Part shown: piece by piece, positions 8,109 through 17,424 of the stretch
Position numbering within the stretch: the stretch's first letter is position 1
Layout: the number at the start of each line of letters is the position of its first letter
From: Peteryoungia rhizophila
GTDB taxonomy: Bacteria > Pseudomonadota > Alphaproteobacteria > Rhizobiales > Rhizobiaceae
Assembly (NCBI RefSeq): GCF_004912145.1
Contig: NZ_STGT01000003.1
Span: 620,001 to 684,000 of the forward strand
Direction of reading: 5' to 3'
Length of the DNA stretch: 64,000 bases
Position numbers and translations under genes: made by a program
The notes under the pieces: generated by a model
The model's database searches: none
Told to the model about the DNA's origin: nothing
What the model saw: only the letters and a program-made list of their open reading frames with translations

Positions 8109-10223
8109 TTATGCTTTTCTCAGCCAGACCTTGTTGTCGTGGAACGCAGCGCCGCCATGGGGGGCGGCCGGATCGGCACCGGTCAAAACGTTGATCCCCT
8201 CGCCGTCGAGATGGGACTTGTTCGGCCAGAGGCCTTCTGCCACGAGCACGCCCGGCTTCACGGCCTCGGTGATCTTCGCATGGATGCGGAGTTCACCCCT
8301 GACATTGCCGAGTTCGACGACATCGCCATCGGCAAGGCCCAGGCTCAGGGCATCGGCGGGGTTCACCATGACCTCTGGGCGGCCTTCCTTGTCGCGCGAG
8401 GTCTTGGTCTCGGCAAATGTGGAATTCAGGAAGTTGCGCGCCGGAGACGTGGCGAGCCGGAAGGGATGTTCGGCATCGGCGGTCTCGATCAGGTCGACCT
8501 GATCGGGGTAAACCGGCAGCGATTTAACCGGGCCGAGCGAACCGAGCTTTGCCGGCGGCTTGTTCGGGGCGGGCGTATTTTCCCAATCCGGCTTGAAGCG
8601 GAACTTGCCGTCCGGGTGGCCAAAGCCGTTCAGATAATGCGCGTCGTCGAAAGCCGGCTGGCAGTCGAGCCACTTGTCCTCGATCAGCGTATCGAAATCC
8701 GGCTTGCCGCTGATGTAGAGCATGTGTTCGATATGCTGGCGCTCAGTTTTTCCAAAGCCCGGGCGATCCGCGACTCCAAGGCGTTTGGCCAGTCCCTCGA
8801 TGACGAAGAGATTGGTGCGCACGAGCGGTGGCGCATCGACAAGCTTCGGTCCGAGCAGGATATGGCTCTGGCCGCCGCCGCGATAGATGTCGTCGTGTTC
8901 GACAAACATGGTGGCGGGGAGGACGATGTCGGCCAGTTCCGCCGTCTCAGTCATGAACTGCTCGTGCACGGCGACGAAGAGATCGTCGCGCAGGAAGCCC
9001 TGTTTCACCAGCCGCTGTTCGGGCGCGACATTCACCGGATTGGTGTTCTGGATGAGCATGGCGGTGACCGGTCCGCGATGACGCAGTGCCCCGGCGTCCC
9101 CGGTCAGGACGCGACCGATCTGCGACTGGTCGAGCATTCGGATATCGGGGTCGACCATGGCGGTGCCCATCAGCTGCGCCTTGTTCAGCTGAAAAATATC
9201 GCTGTTGGAATGAAAGGCGCCGCCGCCCTCATATTGCCAGGAGCCGAGCACGGTTGCGAGCGACAAGGCCGCATGCATGGAGACGGCGCCGTTGCGGCTG
9301 CGGGTGAAACCGTAGCCGAGACGGAAATAGCTCTTTTTCGTCTGGCCGACGTGGCGGGCGAAGGCTTCGATCTCCTCCACCGAGAGGCCGGTGATGGCAG
9401 ATGCCCATTCCGGCGTCTTGTCCTTCAGATGCGCTTCGAGCCCCGCCGGATCATCTGAAAACTTCGCCATGTATTCGCGGTCGGCATAGCCATCGCGGAA
9501 GGCTATGTGCATGGCAGCGCAGGCGAGCGCCGCATCGGTGCCGGGCTTGAGGATCAAGGCCATGTCGGCCTGTTTCATCGTCGGATTGTCGTAGATGTCG
9601 ACGACGACGATCTTGGCGCCACGGTCTTTCCGCGCCTTGATGGCGTGGGTCATAACATTGACCTGGGTGGCGACCGCATTGGTGCCCCAGATGACGACAC
9701 AATCGGAGACGGCCATCTCGCGCGGGTCGGGACCGCGCAGCGTGCCGGTGCCCATCACGTAACCGGTCCAGGCCATGTTGGTGCAGATCGTGCCGAAGAA
9801 GCCGGAATACTTCTTCGCGTGGCGCAGACGCTCGATTGAGTCGCGCTGCACGAGGCCCATGGTGCCAGCGTAAAAATAAGGCCAGACGGCTTCCGAGCCG
9901 TGGCGCTGCTCGGCCTTGACGAAGGCATCGGCGATCTCGTCGAGGGCGGCTTCCCAGGTGACGTCCTGCCACTGGCCTGCGCCATTGGCGCCAGCGCGGC
10001 GCACCGGTTTCATCAGGCGGTCGGGATGATAGAGGCGCTCGGCATACCGTGCGACCTTGGCGCAGATGACGCCGGCCGTGTAGCTGTTCCCGGTTGCCCC
10101 GCGCATACGACCGATGCGGCCATCCTCGGTCAGTTCGACGTCGAGGGCGCAGGTGGATGGACAGTCATGCGGACAGGCCGTATGACCGACCGACCGGTTT
10201 CGGATGGGGCTCTCAATGTTCAT
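8109..10223 (-). CDS. Molybdopterin-dependent oxidoreductase, [4Fe-4S] type, cytosolic
   Basis: About 704 residues of the DMSO-reductase superfamily. From the chosen start (MNIESPIRNRS) a Cys-x3-Cys-x3-Cys cluster motif lies at residues 17-25 (CPHDCPSTC), and the fourth ligand is in GVICAKVARY. The body carries the molybdopterin guanine dinucleotide-binding folds (CVVIWGTNAVATQ, NTNPVNVAPEQ, ELADIVLPATMFVEHDD) and a C-terminal dinucleotide-binding domain (PARNFLNSTFAETK). No Tat signal is present, so it should be cytosolic. No electron-transfer or membrane subunit is adjacent; its redox partner and substrate are unknown. The frame opens 14 codons earlier at 10265. Confidence 0.88.
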   Translation of the reverse strand: MNIESPIRNRSVGHTACPHDCPSTCALDVELTEDGRIGRMRGATGNSYTAGVICAKVARYAERLYHPDRLMKPVRRAGANGAGQWQDVTWEAALDEIADAFVKAEQRHGSEAVWPYFYAGTMGLVQRDSIERLRHAKKYSGFFGTICTNMAWTGYVMGTGTLRGPDPREMAVSDCVVIWGTNAVATQVNVMTHAIKARKDRGAKIVVVDIYDNPTMKQADMALILKPGTDAALACAAMHIAFRDGYADREYMAKFSDDPAGLEAHLKDKTPEWASAITGLSVEEIEAFARHVGQTKKSYFRLGYGFTRSRNGAVSMHAALSLATVLGSWQYEGGGAFHSNSDIFQLNKAQLMGTAMVDPDIRMLDQSQIGRVLTGDAGALRHRGPVTAMLIQNTNPVNVAPEQRLVKQGFLRDDLFVAVHEQFMTETAELADIVLPATMFVEHDDIYRGGGQSHILLGPKLVDAPPLVRTNLFVIEGLAKRLGVADRPGFGKTERQHIEHMLYISGKPDFDTLIEDKWLDCQPAFDDAHYLNGFGHPDGKFRFKPDWENTPAPNKPPAKLGSLGPVKSLPVYPDQVDLIETADAEHPFRLATSPARNFLNSTFAETKTSRDKEGRPEVMVNPADALSLGLADGDVVELGNVRGELRIHAKITEAVKPGVLVAEGLWPNKSHLDGEGINVLTGADPAAPHGGAAFHDNKVWLRKA

Positions 10224-10298
10224 GGGCCGGTTATAGGCCATGGCCGGAATGCTCAAAAGCCCCATTCGAACAAATCATCGATGCCATCGGAAGCGCTC

Positions 10299-11162
10299 AT
10301 GAATTATCGCCATATCTATCACGCGGGCAATTTTGCCGATGTGCTCAAGCACCTCGTGCTGTCGCGGCTGATTGTCTATCTGCAGCAGAAGGACAAGTCG
10401 TTCCGCGTGCTCGACACCCATGCCGGCATCGGGCTCTATGATCTCTCCTCCGACGAAGCGCAGAAGACCGGGGAATGGCTGGAGGGTATCGGCAAGGTGA
10501 TAGATGCCGAGCTGCCGCAAAAGGTCGCCGAGATCATGGCGCCCTATCTCGATGCGGTGAAGGCGCTCAACCCGGATCGCCAGGCCGGTGGCCCGCTGCA
10601 GAAGTATCCCGGCTCGCCGAAACTGGCCCGCGACCTCTTTCGACCTCAGGACCGGCTATCGGCCATGGAACTCCATCCAGAAGACGCGCGAGCGCTCTCC
10701 CGGCAATTCGAGGGTGATTTTCAGGTCCGCGTGACCGAACTCGACGGCTGGCTGACGTTGAATGCGCATCTACCGCCGAAGGAGAAGCGCGGCATCGTGC
10801 TGGTCGATCCGCCCTTCGAGATCGAGGGCGAATATGAGCGGCTGGTCGACGGTCTCGCCAAGGCGCATCGGCGTTTCGGCACGGGCGTCTATTGCTTGTG
10901 GTATCCGATCAAGAAGGGCGCACCGATCAAGGAATTCCACGAGGCGCTGCAGGCGCTGGGTATTCCCAAAATGCTCTGCGCCGAGCTGCATGTGAAGAGC
11001 GACCGCGAGCTGACCGGGCTGTCTGGCACCGGCCTCGTCATCGTCAATCCGCCCTTTACGCTGAAGGACGAGATGCATCTGGTTCTCCCCGAGCTGAAGC
11101 GGCTGATGGCGCAGGATCGTTATGCCTCTCATCGTTGCTTCTGGCTGCGTGGGGAAGAGTGA
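10299..11162 (+). CDS. rlmJ: 23S rRNA (adenine2030-N6)-methyltransferase
   Basis: SAM-dependent methylation of A2030 in 23S rRNA. The 287-residue product starts MNYRHIYHAGNFADVLKH, the characteristic RlmJ N-terminus. It has the SAM-binding VLDTHAGIGLYDL and the amino-methyltransferase catalytic motif IV as VDPPFE (near residue 169). The C-terminal GTGLVIVNPPFTL stretch is also typical. The frame runs open far upstream (to 9900, antisense to the oxidoreductase), so the start is set by homology at 10299. An in-frame ATG at 10281 is an alternative. Divergent from the oxidoreductase. Confidence 0.93.
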   Translation: MNYRHIYHAGNFADVLKHLVLSRLIVYLQQKDKSFRVLDTHAGIGLYDLSSDEAQKTGEWLEGIGKVIDAELPQKVAEIMAPYLDAVKALNPDRQAGGPLQKYPGSPKLARDLFRPQDRLSAMELHPEDARALSRQFEGDFQVRVTELDGWLTLNAHLPPKEKRGIVLVDPPFEIEGEYERLVDGLAKAHRRFGTGVYCLWYPIKKGAPIKEFHEALQALGIPKMLCAELHVKSDRELTGLSGTGLVIVNPPFTLKDEMHLVLPELKRLMAQDRYASHRCFWLRGEE

Positions 11163-11175
11163 TAAGAGGGCTCGC

Positions 11176-11934
11176 ATGGGACGCCATACCGGCTTCATCG
11201 CTTTCGGCCTGATGCTTGCGGCCGCCGCGGTCTACAGTTTCCTGCCGGCCGATGCTCCTGCTGATCGTCCTGACCCCGCGCCTTCATCGCAGGCCTCTGC
11301 CCCCCAGCAGAAGAACGAAAAGGCAGAAGCGCCGACCGTTCAGGCTTCGGCCGTTCCGCAGGGCAGCGGCTTCGATTTCTATGTGCTCGCACTCTCCTGG
11401 TCGCCGACCTTCTGCGACAGCGAGGCGGCGGGCCGCAATCGCGAGCAATGCGGTGCAGACAAAGACTTCAGCTGGGTCGTGCACGGGCTCTGGCCGCAGA
11501 ACGAAAAAGGTTGGCCGGAGAACTGCCCGACACCAGAGGGAAGCCGCGTGCCCGAGCGGATCGGACGCACGGTCATGGACATCATGCCGAGCATGGGGCT
11601 GATCGGGCATCAGTGGCGCAAGCACGGCTCCTGCTCCGGCCTCGGCATGAGCGACTACTTCAAGCTCGTCCGCCAAGCCCATGATAGAATACGCATTCCG
11701 GACGAGCTTTCCGACGTCGATGCGTCAACCCGGACATCCCCGCAGGCGGTCGAAGCCGACTTCATCCGTAGCAATCCGGGGCTGCCCCGCTCGGCAGTCT
11801 CTGTCACCTGTGATAGGGAGAGAGTCGACGAAGTCAGGATCTGCCTCGACAGAACGCTCGGTTTCCGGTCTTGCCCGGAGGTCGACAGCCGATCCTGCCG
11901 CCGATCAGAGATCATCATCCCGCCCATGCGCTGA
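11176..11934 (+). CDS. Ribonuclease T2 family protein, exported
   Basis: 252 residues with an N-terminal hydrophobic segment (about 5-22), so periplasmic or membrane-tethered, followed by a Pro/Ala/Gln-rich linker to about residue 62. Both catalytic blocks of the RNase T2 family are present: WVVHGLWPQ with His103, and GHQWRKHGSC with His145 and His150. Eight or more cysteines could form disulfides. The enzyme would cleave RNA through 2',3'-cyclic phosphates, probably to scavenge nutrients. ATG 11176 has AAGAGGG six bases upstream; the frame opens earlier at 11122. Follows rlmJ by 13 bases. Confidence 0.9.
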   Translation: MGRHTGFIAFGLMLAAAAVYSFLPADAPADRPDPAPSSQASAPQQKNEKAEAPTVQASAVPQGSGFDFYVLALSWSPTFCDSEAAGRNREQCGADKDFSWVVHGLWPQNEKGWPENCPTPEGSRVPERIGRTVMDIMPSMGLIGHQWRKHGSCSGLGMSDYFKLVRQAHDRIRIPDELSDVDASTRTSPQAVEADFIRSNPGLPRSAVSVTCDRERVDEVRICLDRTLGFRSCPEVDSRSCRRSEIIIPPMR

Positions 11935-11963
11935 TTGCGCAACGAGAGCCACAGGAAACCGTC

Positions 11964-12560
11964 ATGAAGCTGCTCTTCGCGCCAGCCTCGCCCTATTCCT
12001 CCAAGGTGCGCATGGCTGCCCGCCATCTCGGCATCGAACTGGAGGAAGTTCGTGTCAACACGGCGGAAAACCCGTCTGAACTGGTCGACCCCAATCCGCT
12101 CGGCAAGATCCCGACGCTGATCACCGAGGATGGCACTGCGATCTTCGACAGCCGTGCGATCATGCACTACCTCGACCGACTTTCGGACAAGCGGCTCTAT
12201 CCCAAGAAGGACGAGAAGCGGACCGAGGCAGAAGTGCTGGAAGCGCTCGCGGACGGGATCGCCGACTGCCTGCTGGCCATCGTTTATGAAAAGCGCTTGC
12301 GGCCGCCGGAACTGGTCAGTCAGGACGTCATCGAGCGGCAATGGGCGAAGATCAATCGCAGCCTCGACCATCTCGACAGACATCTGCCGAAGACGGCCAA
12401 GAAGCTGCATGGCGGGCATTTCGCGCTCGCCGCCACACTGGGATACCTGATGTTGCGCTTTCCCGGCGAGTGGGAACAGGGCCGGGCCGCGCTCACCGAA
12501 TGGCCGGCGAAGTTCGCCAAGCATTTCGAGCCCTATCCGGCACTTCGCCCGAAGGCCTGA
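11964..12560 (+). CDS. Glutathione S-transferase family protein
   Basis: 198 residues. The N-terminal thioredoxin-like domain (MKLLFAPASPYSSKVRMAA) carries the SPYS-KVR region of the glutathione-binding site and the cis-proline segment NPLGKIPTLI followed by FDSRAIMHYLD. The C-terminal helical domain follows. This fits the bacterial GST group that includes YibF-like proteins; its physiological substrate is unknown. ATG 11964 was chosen because MKLLFAP is the usual start of the fold; the frame is open to 11871 within the RNase gene. A terminator lies 30 bases downstream. Confidence 0.9.
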   Translation: MKLLFAPASPYSSKVRMAARHLGIELEEVRVNTAENPSELVDPNPLGKIPTLITEDGTAIFDSRAIMHYLDRLSDKRLYPKKDEKRTEAEVLEALADGIADCLLAIVYEKRLRPPELVSQDVIERQWAKINRSLDHLDRHLPKTAKKLHGGHFALAATLGYLMLRFPGEWEQGRAALTEWPAKFAKHFEPYPALRPKA

Positions 12561-12589
12561 ACGTCTCTCGCCGTCGCTTCGACACAAAA

Positions 12590-12613
12590 AAAGCCGGGAT
12601 CGCTCCCGGCTTT
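12590..12613. terminator. Bidirectional intrinsic terminator between gst and omp
   Basis: AAAGCCGGGA and TCCCGGCTTT (12590-12599 and 12604-12613) flank a TCGC loop. An A-run lies to the left and T-rich sequence to the right, so it can end both convergent genes. Confidence 0.85.
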
Positions 12614-12636
12614 CTTTATCAGGACTGATCGGGTGA

Positions 12637-13296
12637 TCAGAACTTCACGCCCATGCCGACCTTGACGGAATGGTCATCGAAGCCGCGCGAGACGGTCGAA
12701 CCACCAAGGCTGAAGTCGCGCTTCTGGTAGTCGCTGTAGCGGTATTCGACGCGGGCGGTGATGTTGTCGGTGACGAAGGTTTCGACACCGGCGCCAACCG
12801 TGTAACCGGCTGCCAGCTTCTCGTCGTTCGAGCCGCCGCCTTCGAGCTCGTGGTTGGCGACAGCCACACCGGCCGTACCATAGACGAGGAAGGGGTTGAG
12901 GTCGTAACCGACGCGGCCGCGGACCGAGCCGTTGACGCCCTGGGTGCCCTTGAGCGCGCCGACCGGAGCCTGGCTGCCAGCAGAGCCGTCTTCACCGGCA
13001 TAGCTCAGGTCTGCTTCCGCACCGTATACGATGGAACCGCTCTGCATATTGTAACCGCCATAGACGGTGCCGCCGATGCCATCGGCGTCACGGCCGTCCG
13101 TCGAGCCGGTGAACTTGCCCATGTCGTAGGTGATGCCACCACCGACATATGCACCCGACCAGTTGCCGGCCGGTGCAGAATAGGATTCGGTAGCAACCGG
13201 CGCTTCCGGTGCCTGATAGATGGCGTCAGCTGCCTGGGCGGCGAAAGCGACGACGGTGGTGGCGGATGCCAGAAGCATGATCTTGAGGTTACGCAT
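12637..13296 (-). CDS. Outer-membrane beta-barrel protein (Omp25/Omp31/RopB-like)
   Basis: 219 residues. The signal peptide (MRNLKIMLLASATTVVAFAAQA, cleaved before ADAIYQ) is followed by the NWSGAYVGGGITYDMG stretch typical of Omp25/Omp31-type opacity proteins. Aromatic-alternating strands follow, with GSIVYGAEADLSYAG, TARVEYRYSDYQ-like (ITARVEYRYSDYQ) and a C-terminal KVGMGVKF ending in Phe. These are abundant eight-stranded barrels in Rhizobiales that stabilise the outer membrane. ATG 13296 has AAGGAGAG seven bases upstream; the frame is open to 13341. Terminator downstream shared with the GST gene. Confidence 0.9.
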   Translation of the reverse strand: MRNLKIMLLASATTVVAFAAQAADAIYQAPEAPVATESYSAPAGNWSGAYVGGGITYDMGKFTGSTDGRDADGIGGTVYGGYNMQSGSIVYGAEADLSYAGEDGSAGSQAPVGALKGTQGVNGSVRGRVGYDLNPFLVYGTAGVAVANHELEGGGSNDEKLAAGYTVGAGVETFVTDNITARVEYRYSDYQKRDFSLGGSTVSRGFDDHSVKVGMGVKF

Positions 13297-13662
13297 ATTA
13301 CTCTCCTTTACAGTTCCGGGCCGCACTTCAATCAGAACCAACGGCGGCCTGAACGTTATTGGGTATTCCCTGCCCGTTCCGACTGTACATTTGGCGGCGA
13401 AATGAGGAATTGAAAGAGCCGAAATGTGAATTCATTGTGGCGCAGCCGTGACCAAATCGGGACGTTGCTTAAAAGACACAAACTATTTGTTAACCATAAC
13501 AAATAGTTTACAGAATTACTCAGAAGCTCTCTAAAGTTATACTGAAATTGTACTCCCCGTATCGCAAGCTGAATACCCGCCAAGATTCCGCATCACGCTG
13601 TTTAAATCTCGCGGGGGTGCCATATATGCAGCGCACCAACCCTGATGACGCAAGGTAATCCG
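13297..13662. promoter_or_regulatory. Divergent control region between omp and the SDR gene
   Basis: About 366 bases without a convincing gene, more AT-rich than its surroundings. It contains the omp ribosome-binding site at its left edge and a perfect 13-bp-arm inverted repeat at 13480-13509. It must hold the promoters for omp (minus) and the SDR-uvrC operon (plus). I could not assign -35/-10 boxes with confidence. Short open frames here have no family features. Confidence 0.55.
13480..13509. repeat. Perfect inverted repeat, 13-bp arms, AT-rich
   Basis: AAACTATTTGTTA (13480-13492) and TAACAAATAGTTT (13497-13509) are exact reverse complements around ACCA. There is no U-tract after it in either direction, so it looks more like an operator or an RNA stem than a terminator. 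It lies about 180 bases upstream of the omp start. Confidence 0.7.
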
Positions 13663-14421
13663 ATGCAAAACGGCATCCCCAAGGTGGCTTTGGTCACCGG
13701 TTCCGCGAAACGACTTGGCCGCGCCATAGCGGAAGACTTGGCTGCACATGGTTTCGCGGTTGCCCTGCATGCAAACGCCTCGCTGGAGGAAGCGGAAGCC
13801 CTCGCAAGAGACCTCCGGTCGCAGGGAAAGCAGGCAATCGCGCTTCAAGCGGATCTCGGTAACATTTCCGAGATTGATACACTGTTTGCCCGGACGGTCG
13901 CGGAATTCGGCCCCGTCGGGCTTCTCGTCAACAATGCGTCGATCTTCGAAGACGATACTGCCGTCGATTTCGACGCCCAGCTCTTCGATCGGCATTTCGA
14001 CGTGCATGTGCGGGCACCCGCCATTCTCAGCGGCGCCCTCGTGAAGGCGCTGCCGCCGGACAGATCGGGGCTGATCGTCAACATCATCGACCAGCGGGTG
14101 CTGGCACTGAAGCCCACCTTCTTTTCCTATACGCTCTCGAAGTCCACACTCTGGACAGCCACCAAGACACTTGCCCAGGCGTTTGCGCCGCGTGTCCGGG
14201 TGAATGCGATCGGTCCCGGGCCGACACTGATCTCCGAGCGGCAGCGGCCGGAGGACTTCCAGGCGCAGGTGGACAGCCTTCCGCTGAAGCGCGGCCCTTC
14301 GCTCGACGAATTCGGCCGCACGATCCGCTTTCTTTTTGACACGCCGTCGATCACCGGCCAAATGATCGCCTTGGATGGAGGCCAGCATCTGATTTGGCAC
14401 GGCACGGAGATCAATGAATGA
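13663..14421 (+). CDS. SDR oxidoreductase, pteridine-reductase (PTR1/FolM)-like
   Basis: About 252 residues. The cofactor loop is TGSAKRLG (residues 12-19), i.e. the TG-x3-R-x-G form of PTR1-type pteridine reductases rather than the classical glycine pattern. The catalytic set reads Asp143 (NIIDQ), Tyr156 and Lys160 (YTLSK). The Asp where most SDRs have Ser is also PTR1-like. By inference it reduces a biopterin or dihydrofolate-type substrate with NADPH. ATG 13663 with an upstream AAGG is preferred to ATG 13645. Its stop overlaps the uvrC start (ATGA). Confidence 0.82.
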   Translation: MQNGIPKVALVTGSAKRLGRAIAEDLAAHGFAVALHANASLEEAEALARDLRSQGKQAIALQADLGNISEIDTLFARTVAEFGPVGLLVNNASIFEDDTAVDFDAQLFDRHFDVHVRAPAILSGALVKALPPDRSGLIVNIIDQRVLALKPTFFSYTLSKSTLWTATKTLAQAFAPRVRVNAIGPGPTLISERQRPEDFQAQVDSLPLKRGPSLDEFGRTIRFLFDTPSITGQMIALDGGQHLIWHGTEINE

Positions 14422-16445
14422 ATGGAGGAAAGCTGCCTGATGGCGGCATACTCTATGACGGTACGGAAGACGATGACGAGGACGTCGTGGTGGAGGTGGA
14501 TGTCACCCGCCCCGGCATCGAGATCGATTGGCATGTCGATGGGCTCGACGAGACCGGCCTGACCGGCGCCGATCTGATCGGTGAATTCGTCAAGCGACTG
14601 CCGAATGCGCCTGGCGTCTACCGCATGCTGAACAAGGACAGCGAGGTCATGTATGTCGGCAAGGCGCGCAGCCTGAAGAAGCGCGTCAGCAATTATGCCC
14701 AGGGCCGTGTGCATTCAAACCGATTGTCGCGCATGGTACGGGATACCGTGCACATGGAATTCGTCACGACCCGGACCGAGGTCGAGGCGCTGCTGCTCGA
14801 AGCCAATCTGATCAAGCGCCTGCGCCCCCGCTTCAACGTGCTTTTGCGCGACGACAAGAGCTTTCCCTATATCCTGATCACCGGCGACAGCCGATCGCCT
14901 GCCATCTACAAGCATCGCGGCGCGCGCGCCCGCAAGGGCGACTATTTTGGCCCCTTCGCCTCGGCGAGCGCCGTTGGCCGCACGATCAATTCGCTGCAGC
15001 GGGCGTTCTTGCTTCGCACCTGTACCGACAGCGTGTTCGAGAGCCGCACGCGGCCCTGTCTGCTCTACCAAATCAAGCGCTGTTCGGGGCCCTGCACACA
15101 CGAGATCAGCGATCAGGACTATGCCGGCCTCGTGCGCGAAGCCAAGGACTTCCTCTCGGGCAAGAGCCAGAACGTGAAGGAAGCCATGGCCCGCGCCATG
15201 AACGAGGCAGCCGAAGACCTCGACTTCGAGCGCGCCGCTGTGTTTCGCGATCGTCTTGCTGGCCTTAGCCACGTCCAGAGCCACCAGGGCATCAACCCGG
15301 CAGGTGTCGAGGAAGCCGACGTCTTCGCGATCCATCACGAGGGCGGACTTTCCTGCATTCAGGTCTTCTTCTTCCGGGCCAGCCAGAACTGGGGCAACCA
15401 GGCCTATTTCCCCAAGGCCGATCCGCAGCTCAGCGCGGCCGAAGTGCTCAACTCCTTCCTTGCACAGTTCTACGACGACAAGCCGGTGCCGCGATTGATC
15501 CTCCTGTCGGAAGAGGTGGACGAGCAGGAGTTGCTCGCCACGGCGCTTTCGGAAAAAGCCGGTCACAAGGTCGCGATCAGCGTTCCGCAGCGCGGCGAGA
15601 AGAAGGATCTCGTCGACCACGTGAATTCCAATGCGCGCGAAGCGCATGGCCGCAAGCTCGCCGAGACGGCCTCGCAATCACGCCTGCTGGCGGGTCTCGC
15701 CGAGACCTTCCAGCTGCCTTACGTGCCGCGCCGGATCGAGATTTACGACAACTCCCACATCATGGGCACCAATGCGGTTGGCGGCATGGTGGTCGCGGGG
15801 CCGGAAGGTTTCGTGAAGAGCCAGTATCGCAAGTTCAACATCAAATCGACGGACATCACGCCGGGCGACGACTTCGGTATGATGCGGGAAGTGATGACGC
15901 GGCGCTTCTCTCGTCTATTGAAGGAAGAAGGCAAGCCGGATCGCAGTGCCGCGCCCGAGGACAGTGCCGACACGGCCTTCCCAGCCTGGCCGGATGTCAT
16001 CCTGATCGATGGCGGCCAGGGGCAGATGTCGGCCGTACGCAAGATCCTCGACGAACTCGACATCACCGACAGTGTGATCGCCATCGGGGTCGCCAAGGGC
16101 GTCGACCGCGATGCAGGCCGCGAGCGATTCTTCGTCCAGGGCAAGCCGGACTTCACCCTGCCCCCGCGTGATCCGGTGCTCTACTTCATCCAGCGCATGC
16201 GCGACGAAGCGCACCGCTTCGCGATCGGCTCGCACCGGGCACGACGCAAGAAGGAAATGGTGAAGAACCCGCTCGACGAAATCGGCGGCATCGGCCCGAC
16301 CCGCAAGCGGGCGCTGCTGCAACATTTCGGCACGGCGAAGGCCGTGTCGCGGGCGGCCGTCAGTGATCTTATGGCCGTGGAGGGCATTTCCGAAGCCGTC
16401 GCGCGCCTGATCTACAACCATTTTCACGAAAGCAGCGGTGACTGA
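14418..16445 (+). CDS. uvrC: Excinuclease ABC subunit C
   Basis: Makes both incisions in nucleotide excision repair together with UvrB. 675 residues. After an acidic N-terminal extension of about 50 residues comes the GIY-YIG nuclease domain (NAPGVYRML...[15 protein letters not shown], about 62-92). A UVR motif ([21 protein letters not shown]) follows, then the RNase-H-like endonuclease domain with [12 protein letters not shown] and [11 protein letters not shown], and C-terminal helix-hairpin-helix motifs ([25 protein letters not shown]). Translationally coupled to the upstream SDR through a four-base overlap. Confidence 0.97.
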   Translation: MNGGKLPDGGILYDGTEDDDEDVVVEVDVTRPGIEIDWHVDGLDETGLTGADLIGEFVKRLPNAPGVYRMLNKDSEVMYVGKARSLKKRVSNYAQGRVHSNRLSRMVRDTVHMEFVTTRTEVEALLLEANLIKRLRPRFNVLLRDDKSFPYILITGDSRSPAIYKHRGARARKGDYFGPFASASAVGRTINSLQRAFLLRTCTDSVFESRTRPCLLYQIKRCSGPCTHEISDQDYAGLVREAKDFLSGKSQNVKEAMARAMNEAAEDLDFERAAVFRDRLAGLSHVQSHQGINPAGVEEADVFAIHHEGGLSCIQVFFFRASQNWGNQAYFPKADPQLSAAEVLNSFLAQFYDDKPVPRLILLSEEVDEQELLATALSEKAGHKVAISVPQRGEKKDLVDHVNSNAREAHGRKLAETASQSRLLAGLAETFQLPYVPRRIEIYDNSHIMGTNAVGGMVVAGPEGFVKSQYRKFNIKSTDITPGDDFGMMREVMTRRFSRLLKEEGKPDRSAAPEDSADTAFPAWPDVILIDGGQGQMSAVRKILDELDITDSVIAIGVAKGVDRDAGRERFFVQGKPDFTLPPRDPVLYFIQRMRDEAHRFAIGSHRARRKKEMVKNPLDEIGGIGPTRKRALLQHFGTAKAVSRAAVSDLMAVEGISEAVARLIYNHFHESSGD

Positions 16446-16566
16446 CACGGAAACGACGCATCCGGGGTCGAGATGATGATACAGACGGTTCAGAATTCTT
16501 GAGTTGACGGCCCAGACGGAAATCCATCACATCACTTAGAGCACCAGAGTTTAAAGACAGGGCATC

Positions 16567-17148
16567 ATGGCTTCGCGCGCTTACAACATCCCCAATCTCC
16601 TGACCTACGCCCGCATTATCGCCGTGCCGCTGATCGTCGTCTGCTTCTTCCTGGAAGGTCGCCTGCAGAGCTCCGACTTCGCCCGCTGGACCGGGCTTGC
16701 AATCTTCATCGTCGCGTCGATTACCGACTATCTGGACGGCTATCTGGCAAGGATCTGGAACCAGACCTCCAATATCGGCAAGATGCTCGACCCGATCGCC
16801 GACAAGCTGTTGATCGCCTCGGTGCTGCTGTTGATGGCTGCAGACGGCACAATCGCCGGCTGGTCGCTCTGGGCCGCAATCACCATTCTCTGCCGCGAAA
16901 TCCTCGTATCGGGCCTGCGGGAATATCTGGCTGCGCTCAAAGTCAGCGTTCCCGTCACGCAGATCGCCAAGTGGAAGACGACGGCGCAGATGTTTGCGCT
17001 CGCCTTCCTGCTCGCCGGACCGGCTGGCGACAAGGTGCTGCCCTATACGACCGAAATCGGCATCTCGCTGCTTTGGATCGCGGCGATCCTGACCATCTAC
17101 ACCGGCTACGACTATTTCCGCGCCGGTGCGAAGCACATGGTGGATTGA
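16567..17148 (+). CDS. pgsA: CDP-diacylglycerol-glycerol-3-phosphate 3-phosphatidyltransferase
   Basis: Makes phosphatidylglycerophosphate, the committed step to phosphatidylglycerol and cardiolipin, in the inner membrane. 193 residues with four or more hydrophobic helices. The CDP-alcohol phosphotransferase motif D-G-x2-A-R-x8-G-x3-D-x3-D is complete in DYLDGYLARIW and GKMLDPIADK (about residues 57-80). It lies 121 bases after uvrC, the order common in proteobacteria, and is followed by moaD two bases after its stop. Confidence 0.95.
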   Translation: MASRAYNIPNLLTYARIIAVPLIVVCFFLEGRLQSSDFARWTGLAIFIVASITDYLDGYLARIWNQTSNIGKMLDPIADKLLIASVLLLMAADGTIAGWSLWAAITILCREILVSGLREYLAALKVSVPVTQIAKWKTTAQMFALAFLLAGPAGDKVLPYTTEIGISLLWIAAILTIYTGYDYFRAGAKHMVD

Positions 17149-17149
17149 G

Positions 17150-17404
17150 ATGGTGCAGATCGTCTACTTCGCCTGGGTCCGTGAGCGGATCGGCAAGGGT
17201 GAGGAAGAGCTCGACATCCCGGCCGAGGTGAAGACGGCCGGCGACTTGGTTTCCTGGCTTTCAACGCTCGGCGAAGGATACGAGGAGGCTCTCCGCTTCC
17301 CCAAGGCGATCCGCGTGGCGGTCAATCAGGAACATGTCGAGCACCACGAATCGATCGCGGGCGCCCGCGAAATCGGCATCTTTCCGCCGATGACCGGGGG
17401 CTAA
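17150..17404 (+). CDS. moaD: Molybdopterin synthase small subunit MoaD
   Basis: An 84-residue ubiquitin-fold sulfur carrier that donates the dithiolene sulfurs of molybdopterin as a C-terminal thiocarboxylate. It begins MVQIVYFAWVRERIGKGEEE and ends with the required FPPMTGG di-glycine tail. The start is the ATG one base after the pgsA stop region; the frame opens eight codons earlier. moaE follows 20 bases later. Confidence 0.95.
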   Translation: MVQIVYFAWVRERIGKGEEELDIPAEVKTAGDLVSWLSTLGEGYEEALRFPKAIRVAVNQEHVEHHESIAGAREIGIFPPMTGG

Positions 17405-17424
17405 GAGGCCCGCCGCTGGAGTTT

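Noticed and set aside
9900..10298. Upstream extension of rlmJ
   Set aside because: Open frame is antisense to the oxidoreductase; RlmJ's conserved N-terminus MNYRHIYHAGNF starts at 10299.
12637..13296. Whether the beta-barrel could be a second omptin
   Set aside because: It lacks the Asp-x-Asp and Asp-x-His pairs and has the Omp25/31 NWSGAYVGG motif instead.
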